DNA of 64,000 nucleotides from Prochilodus magdalenae (Eukaryota > Chordata > Actinopteri > Characiformes > Prochilodontidae), in assembly GCA_024036415.1 (NCBI GenBank), contig JAMWET010005530.1, positions 184,001 to 248,000 of the forward strand. The letters run 5' to 3'. The stretch's first letter is position 1. The number at the start of each line of letters is the position of its first letter. Made by a program: the position numbers and the translations under genes. The notes under the pieces are model-generated. The model had not been told where the DNA came from and ran no database searches. It saw only the letters and a list, made by a program, of their open reading frames with translations. Shown here in pieces: positions 10,761 through 21,599 of this stretch.

Positions 10761-10973
10761 GTTAATGTGGCGCAGTGGATAACCCCACTACCCACCAGGA
10801 AGTTACTGTCCCATGTGGGAGACTGGGGTTCGATTCCCAGTCTGGGTGACCATGCTGTGCTACACCAATAAGAGTCCTTGGGGAAGACTCCTAACGCTAC
10901 ACTGGCCTACCTGTAATATGATTAACCTTGTAAGTCGCTCTGGATAAGAGCGTCAGCTAAATGCTATAAAATG
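10761..10973 (+). mobile_element. tRNA-derived SINE, near full length
   Basis: The head shows RNA polymerase III promoter boxes: A box tggcgcagtgg at 10768-10778 and B box ggttcgattcc at 10827-10837. The tail (tgtaagtcgctctggataag, then agcgtcagctaaatgc) is the 3' end shared by many teleost SINEs, thought to recruit LINE machinery. Flanking taatta at 10755-10760 and 10974-10979 is a possible short target duplication. It is a SINE and not a functional tRNA gene. Related copies lie at 19785-19920 and 53257-53473. Confidence 0.9.
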
Positions 10974-10979
10974 TAATTA

Positions 10980-12022
10980 CCTAGAAAATAAACAGAAATT
11001 CCATATATGTGTATATATAGAAGGTTCCATATACCTTAGTTTTATTTGTCATTTGACCAGCAGTGTCCAAACGTTTGCATACCGCTGTAACAACTTGCTT
11101 TATACTGCAGCAATTGCTATGTTTCTACTTTAGCGCATAGAAAAACTGAGAAATTGTTGCGTTAGTCTTCTATTAGAGAACACCTGACCTGCAGTCGCTT
11201 TGTTCAGATTCCGATTGCAGGCTTTTATCAATTTCCAATGCCGCTGTTCCCGTTAGGCAAGGCTTTTGAGTTCAGAACAACAAAACGAAACTACAATTAT
11301 CCAGAAACTAACAGAATATGCTGTGAAAATCCTTTACAAGCTGGAACTACAGAACTAATGGGACAAATATTTAAATAGCTGGGCTGAACATGATGTCCCA
11401 CATGGGTTTCATGACTGTAGTGCAACAGGCATCTATATTTTTGGACGAAGTAATAGTCGAGATTAAAAGCTTCAGCTTATGCCTGCAATACAATAACAGC
11501 AGTGATCTGCACTGATGTGTTGCATGCGCTATTCCGTGCTAGACTGTAAGGTAGTTGGTGCAGTGTTGGTGTCTACTGTCATGTAGTGGCACCACCATGT
11601 AATGGCCATCATGTAGCTTGATTAGAAGTGACCTGCTTGCTTACCTCACCATTCAGAGAGTGCTGTGTGGCAGTTCTCTCTCAATAAAAGAGCATTCACT
11701 TGATGTGTCATGTTTTCCACGGCTAGTTTCCTGCCAAGTTATGTTGTTGTCAGAAATAGAATCTTGCCACTAAAATACAAGAGCTTGGGCAGAGGATCAA
11801 AGAACTGCATGACAGACAGCAGTGAAGAAGAATGATCCCAGCCGAGAACTGCGGAAGAAGAGGAAGAACCAACAGCATGGTGAAGACGGGCGCCAAGAAC
11901 TGCAGTGAAAGCAAAGCAGCAAGCCTCAACAGCTGAGCCTCACTCGAGGATAGCGAAAGAGGCAGTGATGGCAGGATGGTAACAAGTCACGAGGAGCTTC
12001 TGGTGTAGTGGGAGGTCCGCGA
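10980..12022. other. Non-coding stretch, possible fragments of retroelement leader
   Basis: No gene seen. At 11050-11095, gtgtccaaacgtttgcatac followed by cgctgta resembles a Tc1 terminal repeat fragment. At 11670-11700, ctctctcaataaaagagcat is polyadenylation-like and is followed by a purine-rich segment (11750-11960) with no open frame, which is the look of a decayed LTR element. Neither is firm. Confidence 0.3.
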
Positions 12023-12058
12023 GGGTCACATCTGCTGCTGTTCCTGTAGATGTGACCC
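12023..12058. other. Perfect 11-bp inverted repeat
   Basis: gggtcacatct at 12023-12033 and agatgtgaccc at 12048-12058 are exact reverse complements around a 14-base loop. It lies directly left of a family A copy and may be a local structure or a decayed element end. Confidence 0.6.
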
Positions 12059-12064
12059 GCTGCA

Positions 12065-12352
12065 ATCACTCGATGACCGCCTGCCACAACACCACTGCAG
12101 TCTTTGGCAATGTTGACGTGGAGTTAAGGGCAGCTGTTGTAACAGCCTCCGCCAGGTAACCCAGTGTCCTGCAGCTAACCGGATGACTAATGGGAGGTCA
12201 TCACTGCTTGCTGAATGTCCACAGTCGTGGCTGTTGGGTGAGTCCATGGTTACGTCACCATTCGCATGTTTCACAGTGTCAGACATGCCCACCAAGTTTC
12301 ATTCCTGTCAGTGGATTCCTTCTGGGTGCAGCTATTTTGTGCAAAATGATGT
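12065..12352 (-). mobile_element. Family A Tc1-like element, 5' half
   Basis: Homologous to the right half of the other minus-oriented family A copies, ending tggattccttctgggtgcag. On the minus strand it encodes LPLTPRQHCQRLQWC, a signature just before the first catalytic Asp of Tc1 transposases. The left half of the element and both catalytic residues are absent. The minus-strand open frame at 12026-12295 is this remnant. Confidence 0.8.
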
Positions 12353-12870
12353 TGGGTTTGGGGTCAAACTATTAAATGATGCGGTTCAGGTCAGGCCCTA
12401 CTTGGCCTGGGGAAAACCTTGGGCTGTGTTTGGGTTTGGACCAAACTTTTAAACCCTGTTGAAACTCTGAATGGCTTATAGCAGTGCTATTATTTATGAG
12501 AGGATTCACTTATGGTACCATTGGTGTTGTAATGATTTGAGACCATTCGATACTGGACTTACTCTGGCTTTCAGGGACTGATGGATGTGTCTGGCTGCTT
12601 TCTGATTATTCCTGTTCTCATTCTCTTTTCTTGGCTTACTTGCAATTCAACATCGCAGTTATTAATGGCTCCCCATTAGAGGGGGAAAACAAAGTGGTTT
12701 CCATCGTTGTATGCGGGCGGAGACGGACATCTGTAATATCTGTGATGGTTTCGTGCTGTCAGGGCTGTTAATGCTAGTGGAGGCTGGCGCGGTCAAATCA
12801 ACAGTGCAGGCAAATGGAGGTCCAGAGTCTCGAGCGACTAAAAGCATCCAATTGCCGGTGATTCGCTGTT

Positions 12871-12871
<1 letters not shown>
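12353..12871. other. Non-coding stretch, no gene seen
   Basis: Short open frames only. No motif or repeat is recognised. Confidence 0.4.

Positions 12872-12907
<36 letters not shown>
12872..12907. repeat. (CT)n microsatellite
   Basis: An uninterrupted CT run of about 35 bp followed by CACACA. Confidence 0.97.
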
Positions 12908-12910
<3 letters not shown>

Positions 12911-14899
12911 TTCACAGTAAATGTGGGGGGAAATGAGATGGTGATATTGGAGAAAGAACACATGCAAAAATGATGCTAAAAATTAAAACTATCCATGTGA
13001 AATGGAAGATGATACAACCCGGCGTAGCCTCTCCGAGGCAAAAGGCGACCCATTTGAAAATCAATAAAGAGCAGTTTCATCCCAGTGCCCTTGCTAACTC
13101 CCCCCTCCTCCCCCTCCAGTGATCAAGTCTTCCAGCAATCTTTAAAGTTTGCTTCTATTGACCACAAGGTGACACCATACCCTCAGAAATATCCCCAGAG
13201 ATTAATTTGGAGGGCCCTCAAAGCTTAAAAAACACTGGCTACTTTCTCAGCTCTGAGCGTGTGTTGCTGAATTAGGATGCTGACCACAACACACTGCACA
13301 GCAGTCTGTGGTTTGGGACCACTCTTGCAATTTTCCTTTACAGGACAATTAAGAGAGAGACAGAGAAAATGAGAGAGAGAGAAAGAGAAAGAGAGTGTAT
13401 TGCTAGTTTTGGAGACGCTCCGGTAACAATACATCACAGTCGCCTTTCCTTTCTCCTTCCAATTCATCCTCTTCCTCCAGCTATCCCTTCTCTTAGCCGC
13501 TAACAGGTACACAAGGTGGGGAAATATCCCAGCCAAGAGGACCTATAACGGAGATTGGATGCTAGTGGTGTAGTGCAAAGCATAATGCTATTATTATCTG
13601 TTTAGTGCTCAATTTATTTGTATCTGTATTAGGATTTGAACCAACCAGCCAAGCAAGAGTGTGTAATTTTGTCAAATCAGCACATTACTTCTGCATAAAT
13701 TGCATATGGAAAGTGCTTTAACGGCTATTGTTAGCATGCCTCTGTTGTGCTACATACTGGGAAGCTGTAGATAATAGATAATAAGGGTGCTGCATGTGTT
13801 GGAGTGGTATTGTAGCCAGGTCAAAAAATGATCTACCATCATGAGGGAGAAAATCCAAAGCTAGATCAGCCCAAATCTTGTTTTGTGACATCACATTAAC
13901 AAACAAACAGTCTCCGTCCGATTTCCATCGGCATTCCTGCCTACACCTTATCTGATTAATTGAGAACAGTGGCAGTAAAGCTCGGACAGTTGTAATTGTT
14001 ACATTCTTATGGACCCAAGCATATATATTTATAAAATGACTATGAATGACGCACGACTATGAAGCTATAATTGTGTTCTAATTGTGAATTATGAATTATG
14101 TTGGTGGCAGACTTAAACAGAAAGAAACTTACTGACAGGCAATATTTTATATTGAGCCTAAAGCTGGAAAAGGGAAAACATGGAGTTTATTTTCCCTAAA
14201 AATTAAAACTAAATTGAAACTTACTGCTTATGACACACTGTAAAAAAGTGTCGTCATGGGTTACTCTAAAATACCTTGACTGTCCAAGCACGGACTGTTT
14301 TCTAGGCAATTGAACTAGGAGACTTATGTGTCTAGGGTCTAAAGATTCTAACATAAAATCAAAACTGGGCACTAAAAATGTCAGATTACAGCCAAAACAA
14401 TATGCACTCTTTAGAAGTTCCTTGCATAAAACTGTCTTTGTAGTTTACATTTTTTAGATTTTTGGGCTTTAAACTAGAAGAGCAGACTCACAGAGCGGTA
14501 GTATTTGGTTCATGGTGGGCTTCAAGGTGGGCTTGGACCAAAAAATCAGCTTTCCTGGAATTTCCCTAAATGAAATGCTTCCCTAGCTCCCTGGCTGCAG
14601 AACAAGAGGTGTCTAAAAGAAACAGCACCCACAACTCCTGCTGAGATTGATCTGAAAAGCGAACACAAAAGCCGCAAGGCTTACGAAACAGATACAGCAC
14701 GAAGACACAGTGACTGGCTTGAAACTAGATCGACAAAGAGCAAGGCAACCTTAGTGGGTAATTAGTTCAACGCACCAGCACTGCTCGAAAACACAGAACG
14801 CGAAGCATTTCAAAAGCCATACTGCGGCGACCACAGGGCACCTATTATCTGGTTCATTTCACTGTCTTTCTTTAGTTATTTTTGTGTCTATTTATTTAT
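12908..14899. other. Non-coding stretch, mostly unique
   Basis: A GA-rich patch lies at 13350-13396. A repeat-poor part with a conserved-like texture lies at 13015-13170. The minus-strand open frame at 13225-13536 is low-complexity in part and matches nothing I know. The rest is featureless AT-rich DNA. Confidence 0.4.
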
Positions 14900-15285
14900 T
14901 TCTTTTCTTTCTTGACGACAGAATGTCCGTTGTCCTTAGTAATTGCACAAACAGCGCCTTGCATGTGTTTGAAACAGAATGGCTATTGTCTTGACTTTGT
15001 TCTAGCAGATGATTGTTAGCAGATGCACAAATAGCTGCAGGGGAAATACAAGGTGTGTAAGCCTGTATGTTACAGCTGTTGTCAGATTGATCACCTGGAC
15101 TGAGCAGACCTCTGGACTTCTTTGGATGTTTATGTGACCACAATAAAGTAGTAATAAATGGGCAGCCAGACCATGCGTGGGACAACCAGAACATGTCAAC
15201 CTGAAAAAGTATTTTATACAGTATAGACCGTATATACAGTATATATAAATACAATGATGCATACTGTATATGCTATATAGATAAA

Positions 15286-15452
15286 TATATGCTGTCTGGA
15301 AAAAAAAAAATATCTCCAAGATGGCAAAAACGTAATTTAATGTAAGTTAATGGAACCAGTAGACTATTTACCAAGCTTTTGCCCATTTTTGTTGGGCCAT
15401 TAATCAGGTAATATTTATACAATGTAAACAGCATACAAAAATGGACATAGAT
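15286..15452 (-). mobile_element. Third, degraded copy of the 255-bp MITE
   Basis: Read on the minus strand it follows the order of the copies at 19921 and 30851. Shared words include taatttaatgtaagttaatg (the reverse of the ttgacttacattaaa region), ttgggccatt, aatgtaaacagc and aaaatggacata. Both inverted ends have decayed. Confidence 0.65.
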
Positions 15453-15480
15453 ATGTGTGTATGTGTGTTTCTGTGTGTGT

Positions 15481-15568
<88 letters not shown>
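15453..15568. repeat. (TG)n microsatellite
   Basis: A long TG run with a few early interruptions. It starts where the MITE copy ends. Confidence 0.97.
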
Positions 15569-16314
15569 AATCACTTATAGCTCGGTTTATTGAGGAAGTG
15601 TATTTTTACAGGGTCCTTAAACTGTAAGAAATACGTTTTTCATTTTCTTTCAGTTTCAGTAATTTTATACAAGTATCTTCAAAGACATGTATATGATTTT
15701 CTATTCCTAAAATCAAAGATCTTGACTGGTTGTGTGTGCGTGTAGTAAATACATAAAAACAGACAATACCAGACCATATTTTTAAATGCAGGTCACAAAG
15801 GTCATTGTAAAATGAACAAACCACAATTTTTAAAAAAATGCTATCAATAACACTAGCCAGGGCAGACATGTAACTTAAGTACTGATAAACCAACAGGTTC
15901 TAGAACTGAAAGTCCGGCTGGTTGGTGTTTTCTCTATTCTGTCACTTCAACTAGACCTGCAAATTAACCAAGGAGTTAAATCTATTGTGTTTAAGTAGAA
16001 ATAAAAGAGAACTGTGGAGAAACCCAATACTCCATTTCCCCACTCCTGCCCTAAAATGACCTCAAAATTAACATAATGAAGGTGGAATCTTGTATACTGC
16101 ATGTTGCTATCAGCAAAGTGACTGTTGTAGACATAAACATCACTCAAAATAGGAAACCCTATTATCGCTTAATCCAGGACTGAATTAATCTCAGGTGTGG
16201 GTGGTTTAGTTTGAAGTTGTGGTACAACAAAAGGCTATAAACTCTTACACTTTAACTGAACCATTGTTTGAAGTAAACCAGAAATATCCAGTAATAAAAT
16301 CAGTTACAGTACTA
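15569..16314. other. Non-coding stretch, no gene seen
   Basis: AT-rich. The open frames at 15606-15893 and 15947-16147 show no recognisable motif. Confidence 0.4.
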
Positions 16315-16731
16315 TCAAAGTGGAAGTGTGACAGGGGTGACTTCAGTAACATTCCTACTGAGCGCGCTCGTAAGTAGCCCCATGTTCCGCCTCTCTGCTG
16401 AGAACAGCAAGTTAGCTGGGGAACCGAATCCATTGTGCCACCTCTCCCTCCTCCGGCGCAATGTAGAGCTGAGTGCCAGCGACTGGTGCTCCTGGATAAT
16501 GAAGACGTAGCCGCTGTTCACCTGGCAGGTGCTGCGAGCGGATAGAGCCTGCTGGTAAAGGTGCGAGGTGACAGACGGCCAGGCTGAGGCTCCATATGGC
16601 CCCAGCGGCCGTAGGAACACTCTTTCGTCTCGCTCAGAGCTGAAGGAATCTGCTCTTGTATAACGATTCGAGTCCGGTTTTGTATTTTCTCCTGCAAGAT
16701 TAACATCTGCTGCAAAATCAAATTTACACAC
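16315..16731 (-). other. GC-rich island with a 138-codon minus-strand open frame
   Basis: The product is not recognised. The frame (including STCQVNSGYVFIIQEHQSLALSS) is the longest minus-strand frame not caused by an obvious repeat. An overlapping frame at 16518-16775 is also open, which argues for high GC rather than coding. A splice-donor-like word (ccag then gtgaac, minus strand) lies near 16520. It is either a regulatory CpG-rich island or, less likely, an exon or pseudogene. Confidence 0.25.
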
Positions 16732-16742
16732 CTTTGTCCCTC

Positions 16743-16770
16743 ATTAATAATAATAATAATAATAATAATA
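16743..16770. repeat. (AAT)n microsatellite
   Basis: Nine AAT units. Confidence 0.95.
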
Positions 16771-17210
16771 AACAATTAGCCATGTCTTGGTTTGGTGTCT
16801 GAAGTCTCTTTTGTTTGTACTGAAGGTTAAAAAGAGGACATGAATACACGCGTTCTAGCTACCTGAATATCATAGTTAATAGTTTGTCATACAATGTCAG
16901 AAACCATATCACAGTCCTCTGCTTTGTAAACATTTATATGGTGCATGGACCAATAGAAATGCTTAGAAATAAAACAATGTTGATGTTAGTAGTATTATTT
17001 TAGAGATGTGTTGTTTTCTTATGAATGACACAATATCTGAGTCTATTTGAAAATATGAACATGGTTTAACACGTGTGCAGGGTCAGGATATGCAAGTATT
17101 CAAAATACATGTTCACAATATAGAAATTAAGCGTCTTTGCTTTGTGAGTCTATATTTATTAATATTGTGCACGGCATTTACTTTAAAAAACTGCTTCTTT
17201 ACAAACTTCA
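16771..17210. other. AT-rich non-coding stretch
   Basis: No gene, RNA or recognisable repeat. Confidence 0.4.
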
Positions 17211-17945
17211 AACTGAGCTCTGCTAAAGTCTGAGTAGACTGATAAATCAGTGTGATGATCAGTTATTAATCTCAGTGTTACTGAGCTCTGCTAAAGTCTG
17301 AGTAGACTGATAAATCAGTGTGATGATCAGATCTCAGTGATGAGCTCTGCTAAAGTCTGAGTAGACTGATAAATCAGTGTGATGGTCAGTTATTAATCTC
17401 AGTGTTACTGAGCTCTCCTAAAGTGTGAGTAGACTGATAAAATCAGTGTGATGGTGTTATTAAAAGTGTTCTGAGCTCTGCTAAAGTGAGTAGACTGATA
17501 AATCAGTGTGATGATCAGTTATTAATCTCAGTGTTACTGAGCTCTGCTAAAGCCTGAGTAGACTGATAAATCAGTGTGATGATCAGTTATTAATCTCAGT
17601 GTTACTGAGCTCTGCTAAAGCCTGAGTAGACTGATAAATCAGTGTGATGATCAGTTATTAATCTCAGTGTTACTGAGCTCTGCTAAAGCCTGAGTAGACT
17701 GATAAATCAGTGTGATGATCGGTTATTAATCTCAGTGTTACTGAGCTCTGCTAAAGTCTGAGTAGACTGATAAATCAGTGAGATGATCAGTTATTAATCT
17801 CAGTGTTACTGAGCTCTGCTAAAGTCTGAGTAGACTGATAAATCAGTGTGATGATCAGTTATTAATCTCAGTGTCACTGAGCTCTGCTAAAGTCTGAGTG
17901 GACTGATAAATCAGTGTGATAATCAGTTATTAATCAGTTAAAATT
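17211..17945. repeat. 68-bp tandem array, eleven copies
   Basis: The landmark gagctctgctaaag recurs at 17215, 17283, 17342, 17410, 17473, 17539, 17607, 17675, 17743, 17811 and 17879. Most steps are 68 bp, with early steps of 59, 63 and 66 bp due to small deletions. Each unit carries a short palindrome (actgataaatcagt) and the palindromic hexamer gagctc. The right-hand copies are more uniform, consistent with recent expansion there. Confidence 0.96.
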
Positions 17946-18149
17946 AGCTGTATTGCATTCCATGGTCATATGTTTTTATATGTTTCTAAATAATGCAAAC
18001 ATCGTTGCAGGTTGCGGTGGGCTGGGTGACATCATGTAAAGTCTGGTACCGCTCTGATCTGCAAGATGCCAGTTGATTAGGTAAGAGCTTCCATTAATTA
18101 GCTACATTAGCATTAGCATTTTAGCTCCGGTGCAAAACCAAAGATGGAA
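17946..18149. other. Non-coding stretch
   Basis: Nothing identifiable apart from a small repeat of attagcattagc at about 18108. Confidence 0.4.
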
Positions 18150-18600
18150 ACGTCTTAAACCAAACAAGCTGTAACTGATCGACGGCATTTGGCGCTAGGG
18201 GCCAAATGTGTAAAATGAACACAGATAAATGTCTGGATTCGGATTGGCTGATCATGTAGCAAGCCAGCTCGAGGGGAGACACCTGAAGGTAAATGAGAAC
18301 TCAATGATGGATCGGGAGTGGGAGGCGTGGGGGTGGTAGATCACAGCAGGATGCTCCTCCAGAGTCGTGTCGCTCCACCTTTCATTACAGTAATGAACTC
18401 TGGGAGCACCAGGGCACTGAGAGGGACCCACAGGCTGCAATCTGTTTGATTAGTGCAATTTACAAATTACTCAGGCCCTCCGAGCCCTTCTCGAACCGGC
18501 ACATTCGTCACAGACCGTTTCACTTACCCGATTACAATTTGAAATAAATAACTGAAAGCTTTCTACCAAACGCATGGCATGGCACGAATAAGCTTACTTC
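18150..18600. other. Repeat-poor island, conserved-noncoding-like
   Basis: Balanced composition with scattered CpG (for example gatcgacggcatttggcgct). The minus-strand open frame at 18252-18440 lacks a protein motif. Regulatory role is inference only. Confidence 0.28.
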
Positions 18601-19784
18601 CATGCGTACCATATGCCGCAGATAATCAGTATTAAAAAACATATTTCTAAGGATAAGGCTAGATTTGCATGAAGCAGTGCAGTGTTTTAAGATCGGGCGG
18701 AATGGCAATTACTGTGCGGAAAGGATTTTTTCTCTGTCATGATAATAAGTGTTTGAAGTTGGAATCAACCAGTGGGCTGCATGGCAGCAGGATCAATAAG
18801 GAAGATGATACGCTGTGAAAATAATAAGCATCAGATTTTAAAAACACTGTATGTCCTCCTCGCTTTCCTTCCCTTACATTTTCACTTATTTATTTATTTT
18901 ACGGTAAGCTTATTTATGCAAATTGATGTTTGCCTGGGTATTCATGAGTCGGAGTTCGATTAATATGGAAATACACCGCATACCCAGTGCATGTGTTTTG
19001 ATGCAACTCTCGGAATAAAGTGACAGATTGATGACTATAAAAGTAGAAGACCTCTGAAAATGATTTCTGCTGGTGAGTGGGAGTGCATTGTGTGCCTTCA
19101 AGCAACGTTTCATGTTGGAGCTGACCCGAGGGCCTTTTGAGAGTAAATACAATGCACAGTATGTACAAATAATGAGGTAGACTAAGATATAATAACGGCA
19201 ATAAACCCTTTTCCAAAGTGTTAGGTAGTTGATATATGATATAGGTGGACCATCTGGGGCTTGCTTGTGCTCAGCTATGGTTTTAAGCCTATTACCTGAT
19301 TGCTTCCACACAGCAAAACAACATTTGAGTATCTGTCATGTGGACAGCGCATTTAAAAACTCATTTATAACCTTATTTAAATATTCCTAGGAATTGGTAG
19401 TAAAGAGATTGGTTCTGTTAGACTTCTTGAGGGATGTTATAGAGATTTTCCAAACAGGCCTCTGAGTCAGAAATAAATGTTGAAAGTATGTGCACCAACT
19501 TTTTTAAATTTCCAAACCATCTCCCACAATGCCTTAGGATTAGGCCACTGGCTATTACAGCCAGCAGTGCAGTAATCCTACCAGTCCAATTCTACCCAAC
19601 CCTGCCTTCTGCCCTATGGCTATACAAAAAAATAGCGATGCACCAGAATACTAGACACACATAAACACAAACAGCACTGCGGGACCACGCCCAACTTCTG
19701 CCCAGTGACGCTGATGAAGAGTAACTGATTTTACATTTAGTGAAATGGCCAAATATAAGTGGAACAATATATATTGTGGTTGTA
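18601..19784. other. Non-coding stretch, no gene seen
   Basis: The minus-strand open frames at 18910-19311 have no recognisable family features. Confidence 0.4.
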
Positions 19785-19920
19785 GTTGGTGTAGTTCAGC
19801 GGATAACACCACTACCCACCAAGTAGCCGCCACCACACGTGGGAGACTGGGGTTCGAATAACACTACATTGGCCTACTTGTAAAATGATTAGCGTCAGCT
19901 AAATACTGTACATGTAAATG
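19785..19920 (+). mobile_element. tRNA-derived SINE, internally deleted
   Basis: The head gttggtgtagttcagcggat includes a recognisable A box, followed by gactggggttcgaa (B box, degraded). Most of the body and the central tail segment are missing compared with the copy at 10761, leaving agcgtcagctaaata at the 3' end. It abuts the MITE that begins at 19921. Confidence 0.82.
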
Positions 19921-20177
19921 TATATCGTTGCTGTCCAATGAAAAACATGCATCTCCATTTTTATCCATTTTGACTTTTATGCATCATTTGAAAACAGCAG
20001 CTGCCGTTTACACTTTGTGAGATTTGCATGATAAATGGACTAACAGAAATGGCCCAAAAGTGCTCGGAAAGACGTCCGGTTCCATTGACTTACATTAAAA
20101 TTGAATGAGGTTTTTGGCCTCTCCTATAAAGTTGCTATTTTGGAGATGCATGTTTTTCTTTGGACAGCGACGATATA
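19921..20177 (+). mobile_element. 255-bp MITE with about 37-bp inverted ends, best copy
   Basis: The left end tatatcgttgctgtccaatg and the right end, read on the minus strand as tatatcgtcgctgtccaaag, continue as inverted repeats for about 37 bases through aaaaacatgcatctcca with two mismatches. The interior (for example ttccattgacttacattaaa) has no open frame. TATA-like ends suggest insertion at TA, so a Tc1/mariner relation is possible but unproven. Two other copies are at 15286 and 30851. Confidence 0.85.
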
Positions 20178-21599
20178 TAAATATGCCTACCATGAAGACG
20201 GCAAATTTGTACAGTATAAATGGTATGAGGTCGAGTGTACTTACGAGCAGTGATGTCATCAGTCTCTGCAAGGGGGCATGTAGTGGCTCATAAGGCTTTT
20301 TATTAGAGCGCTGTGACTGAACTTGGTTAATTATATTTGCATTTTCCCTCTATCATTCTGAAGCTTATAAAGAAAGACTTCATTCATGCGGACACTAAAC
20401 TAACTATACAGCTCACAAGTCTTTGCTCTCTTTTCTCTTCTTCTGGTTTATATCCAGTCAACTGTAGAAATCATGGAGCAACGGCTGTTGAATAGAGGAT
20501 TTTACTGTCAGATAAGTTGTGCATTCAGGCGATATGCAAAATTAGGGTAAACATATGATTCTGATGTCACTGGGGAAACGCTCCAGATCTTAATTCTGCC
20601 CAAAAAAGTACAAACATGTCAATTGTTAGGGAACGTTACTGGCTAAGGACATATACTGACTTTTGGAAACTGTGGGCTCAGCCGGAAATGTGCCGGCTGA
20701 GGCAACCGTAGGAAATGGTGGTGCTTTAAATGCTGCACGTCGGGCTCTTCCAGAGAGAGGTTGCTCTCTCTTCTGTGGACACCCTTCCATCACCTTACAA
20801 AATCCTGAAAGCTGCCATAAATACGGCTTGAGCTGGCCGACCAGGGCTCATGGACTGAGCTGGCCCCATTTTGAGGTGATTTGGAGACTCAGATTTCAGG
20901 TGAGTTGGTCTCTTAGTGGGTCCAACTAGATTTAGGCACACCACTTCATGTCTCATGTCAAATTGCGACACGTAGGGGCAGTGTGTGTTTGTTACAGTCA
21001 GGGTCAGGATCTGTTAATTAAACCCTAGATAGTTTGGTGGTTTGGCTCCATCTGTCAGTGCTTCCTGGGCTTGTAACACAGAAGGTTGTATGTGGCTTGA
21101 ATGTAATCCTGCCAGTAGTCACTGGTGATTTAATAGTGTACCTGTAAAATATACAGCGCTTCTGATTATTCCTAGGTCTAAGTCTATTGTTACACCTATT
21201 CTGTTGCTACCCAATTCTGTTGATCACATCGCACAGGTTCATCAGTCCACTCAGACCTCAGTTGGAACTCCATTTAGTAAAGAAGTTGTTAAATGAGCTC
21301 ATGTAATGAGCATTCCTGCTACACACGGTCCACAAAACAGTTTATAAACAAGCATTAATGGTGTTTATGATGTTTTGATGATGTTGTAATGTAAATATAT
21401 TAATTATGTAAGTATACTAAAATTATTCTCCTATAATGTAAAAACTGTAACCTGAAAACTGTCTTTACAAAATATGACAGACTGAATGCAGATACTTAAT
21501 GTCTGTATTCTGAATACATATTCCCAATACTGGGCTGTTACATAAGCAGGAATGCTAGAAGAGTTTGCAGCATGCAGTACCACCAGGGTGTGAGTCCTA
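20178..21599. other. Non-coding stretch with one short palindrome
   Basis: ctcagccgg and ccggctgag form an exact 9-bp inverted repeat at 20677-20701. The plus-strand open frame at 20663-20929 does not begin with ATG and has no recognisable motif, although a strong donor-like word (ttcaggtgagt) lies near 20895. No gene is supported. Confidence 0.35.

Noticed and set aside
10761..10973. tRNA gene (A and B boxes present)
   Set aside because: The flanking body and LINE-type tail, the further copies in the window and the degenerate cloverleaf show a SINE.
11640..11960. LTR and leader of a retroelement
   Set aside because: Only a polyadenylation-like word and purine richness support it; no boundaries, primer site or coding part were found.
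17211..17945. CRISPR-like array (68-bp repeats with palindromes)
   Set aside because: The entire unit is repeated, with no variable spacer between short repeats, and no cas genes are present.
20663..20929. Possible exon ending in a perfect-looking splice donor
   Set aside because: No ATG at the start, no acceptor, and no recognisable protein sequence. One donor-like word is expected by chance.
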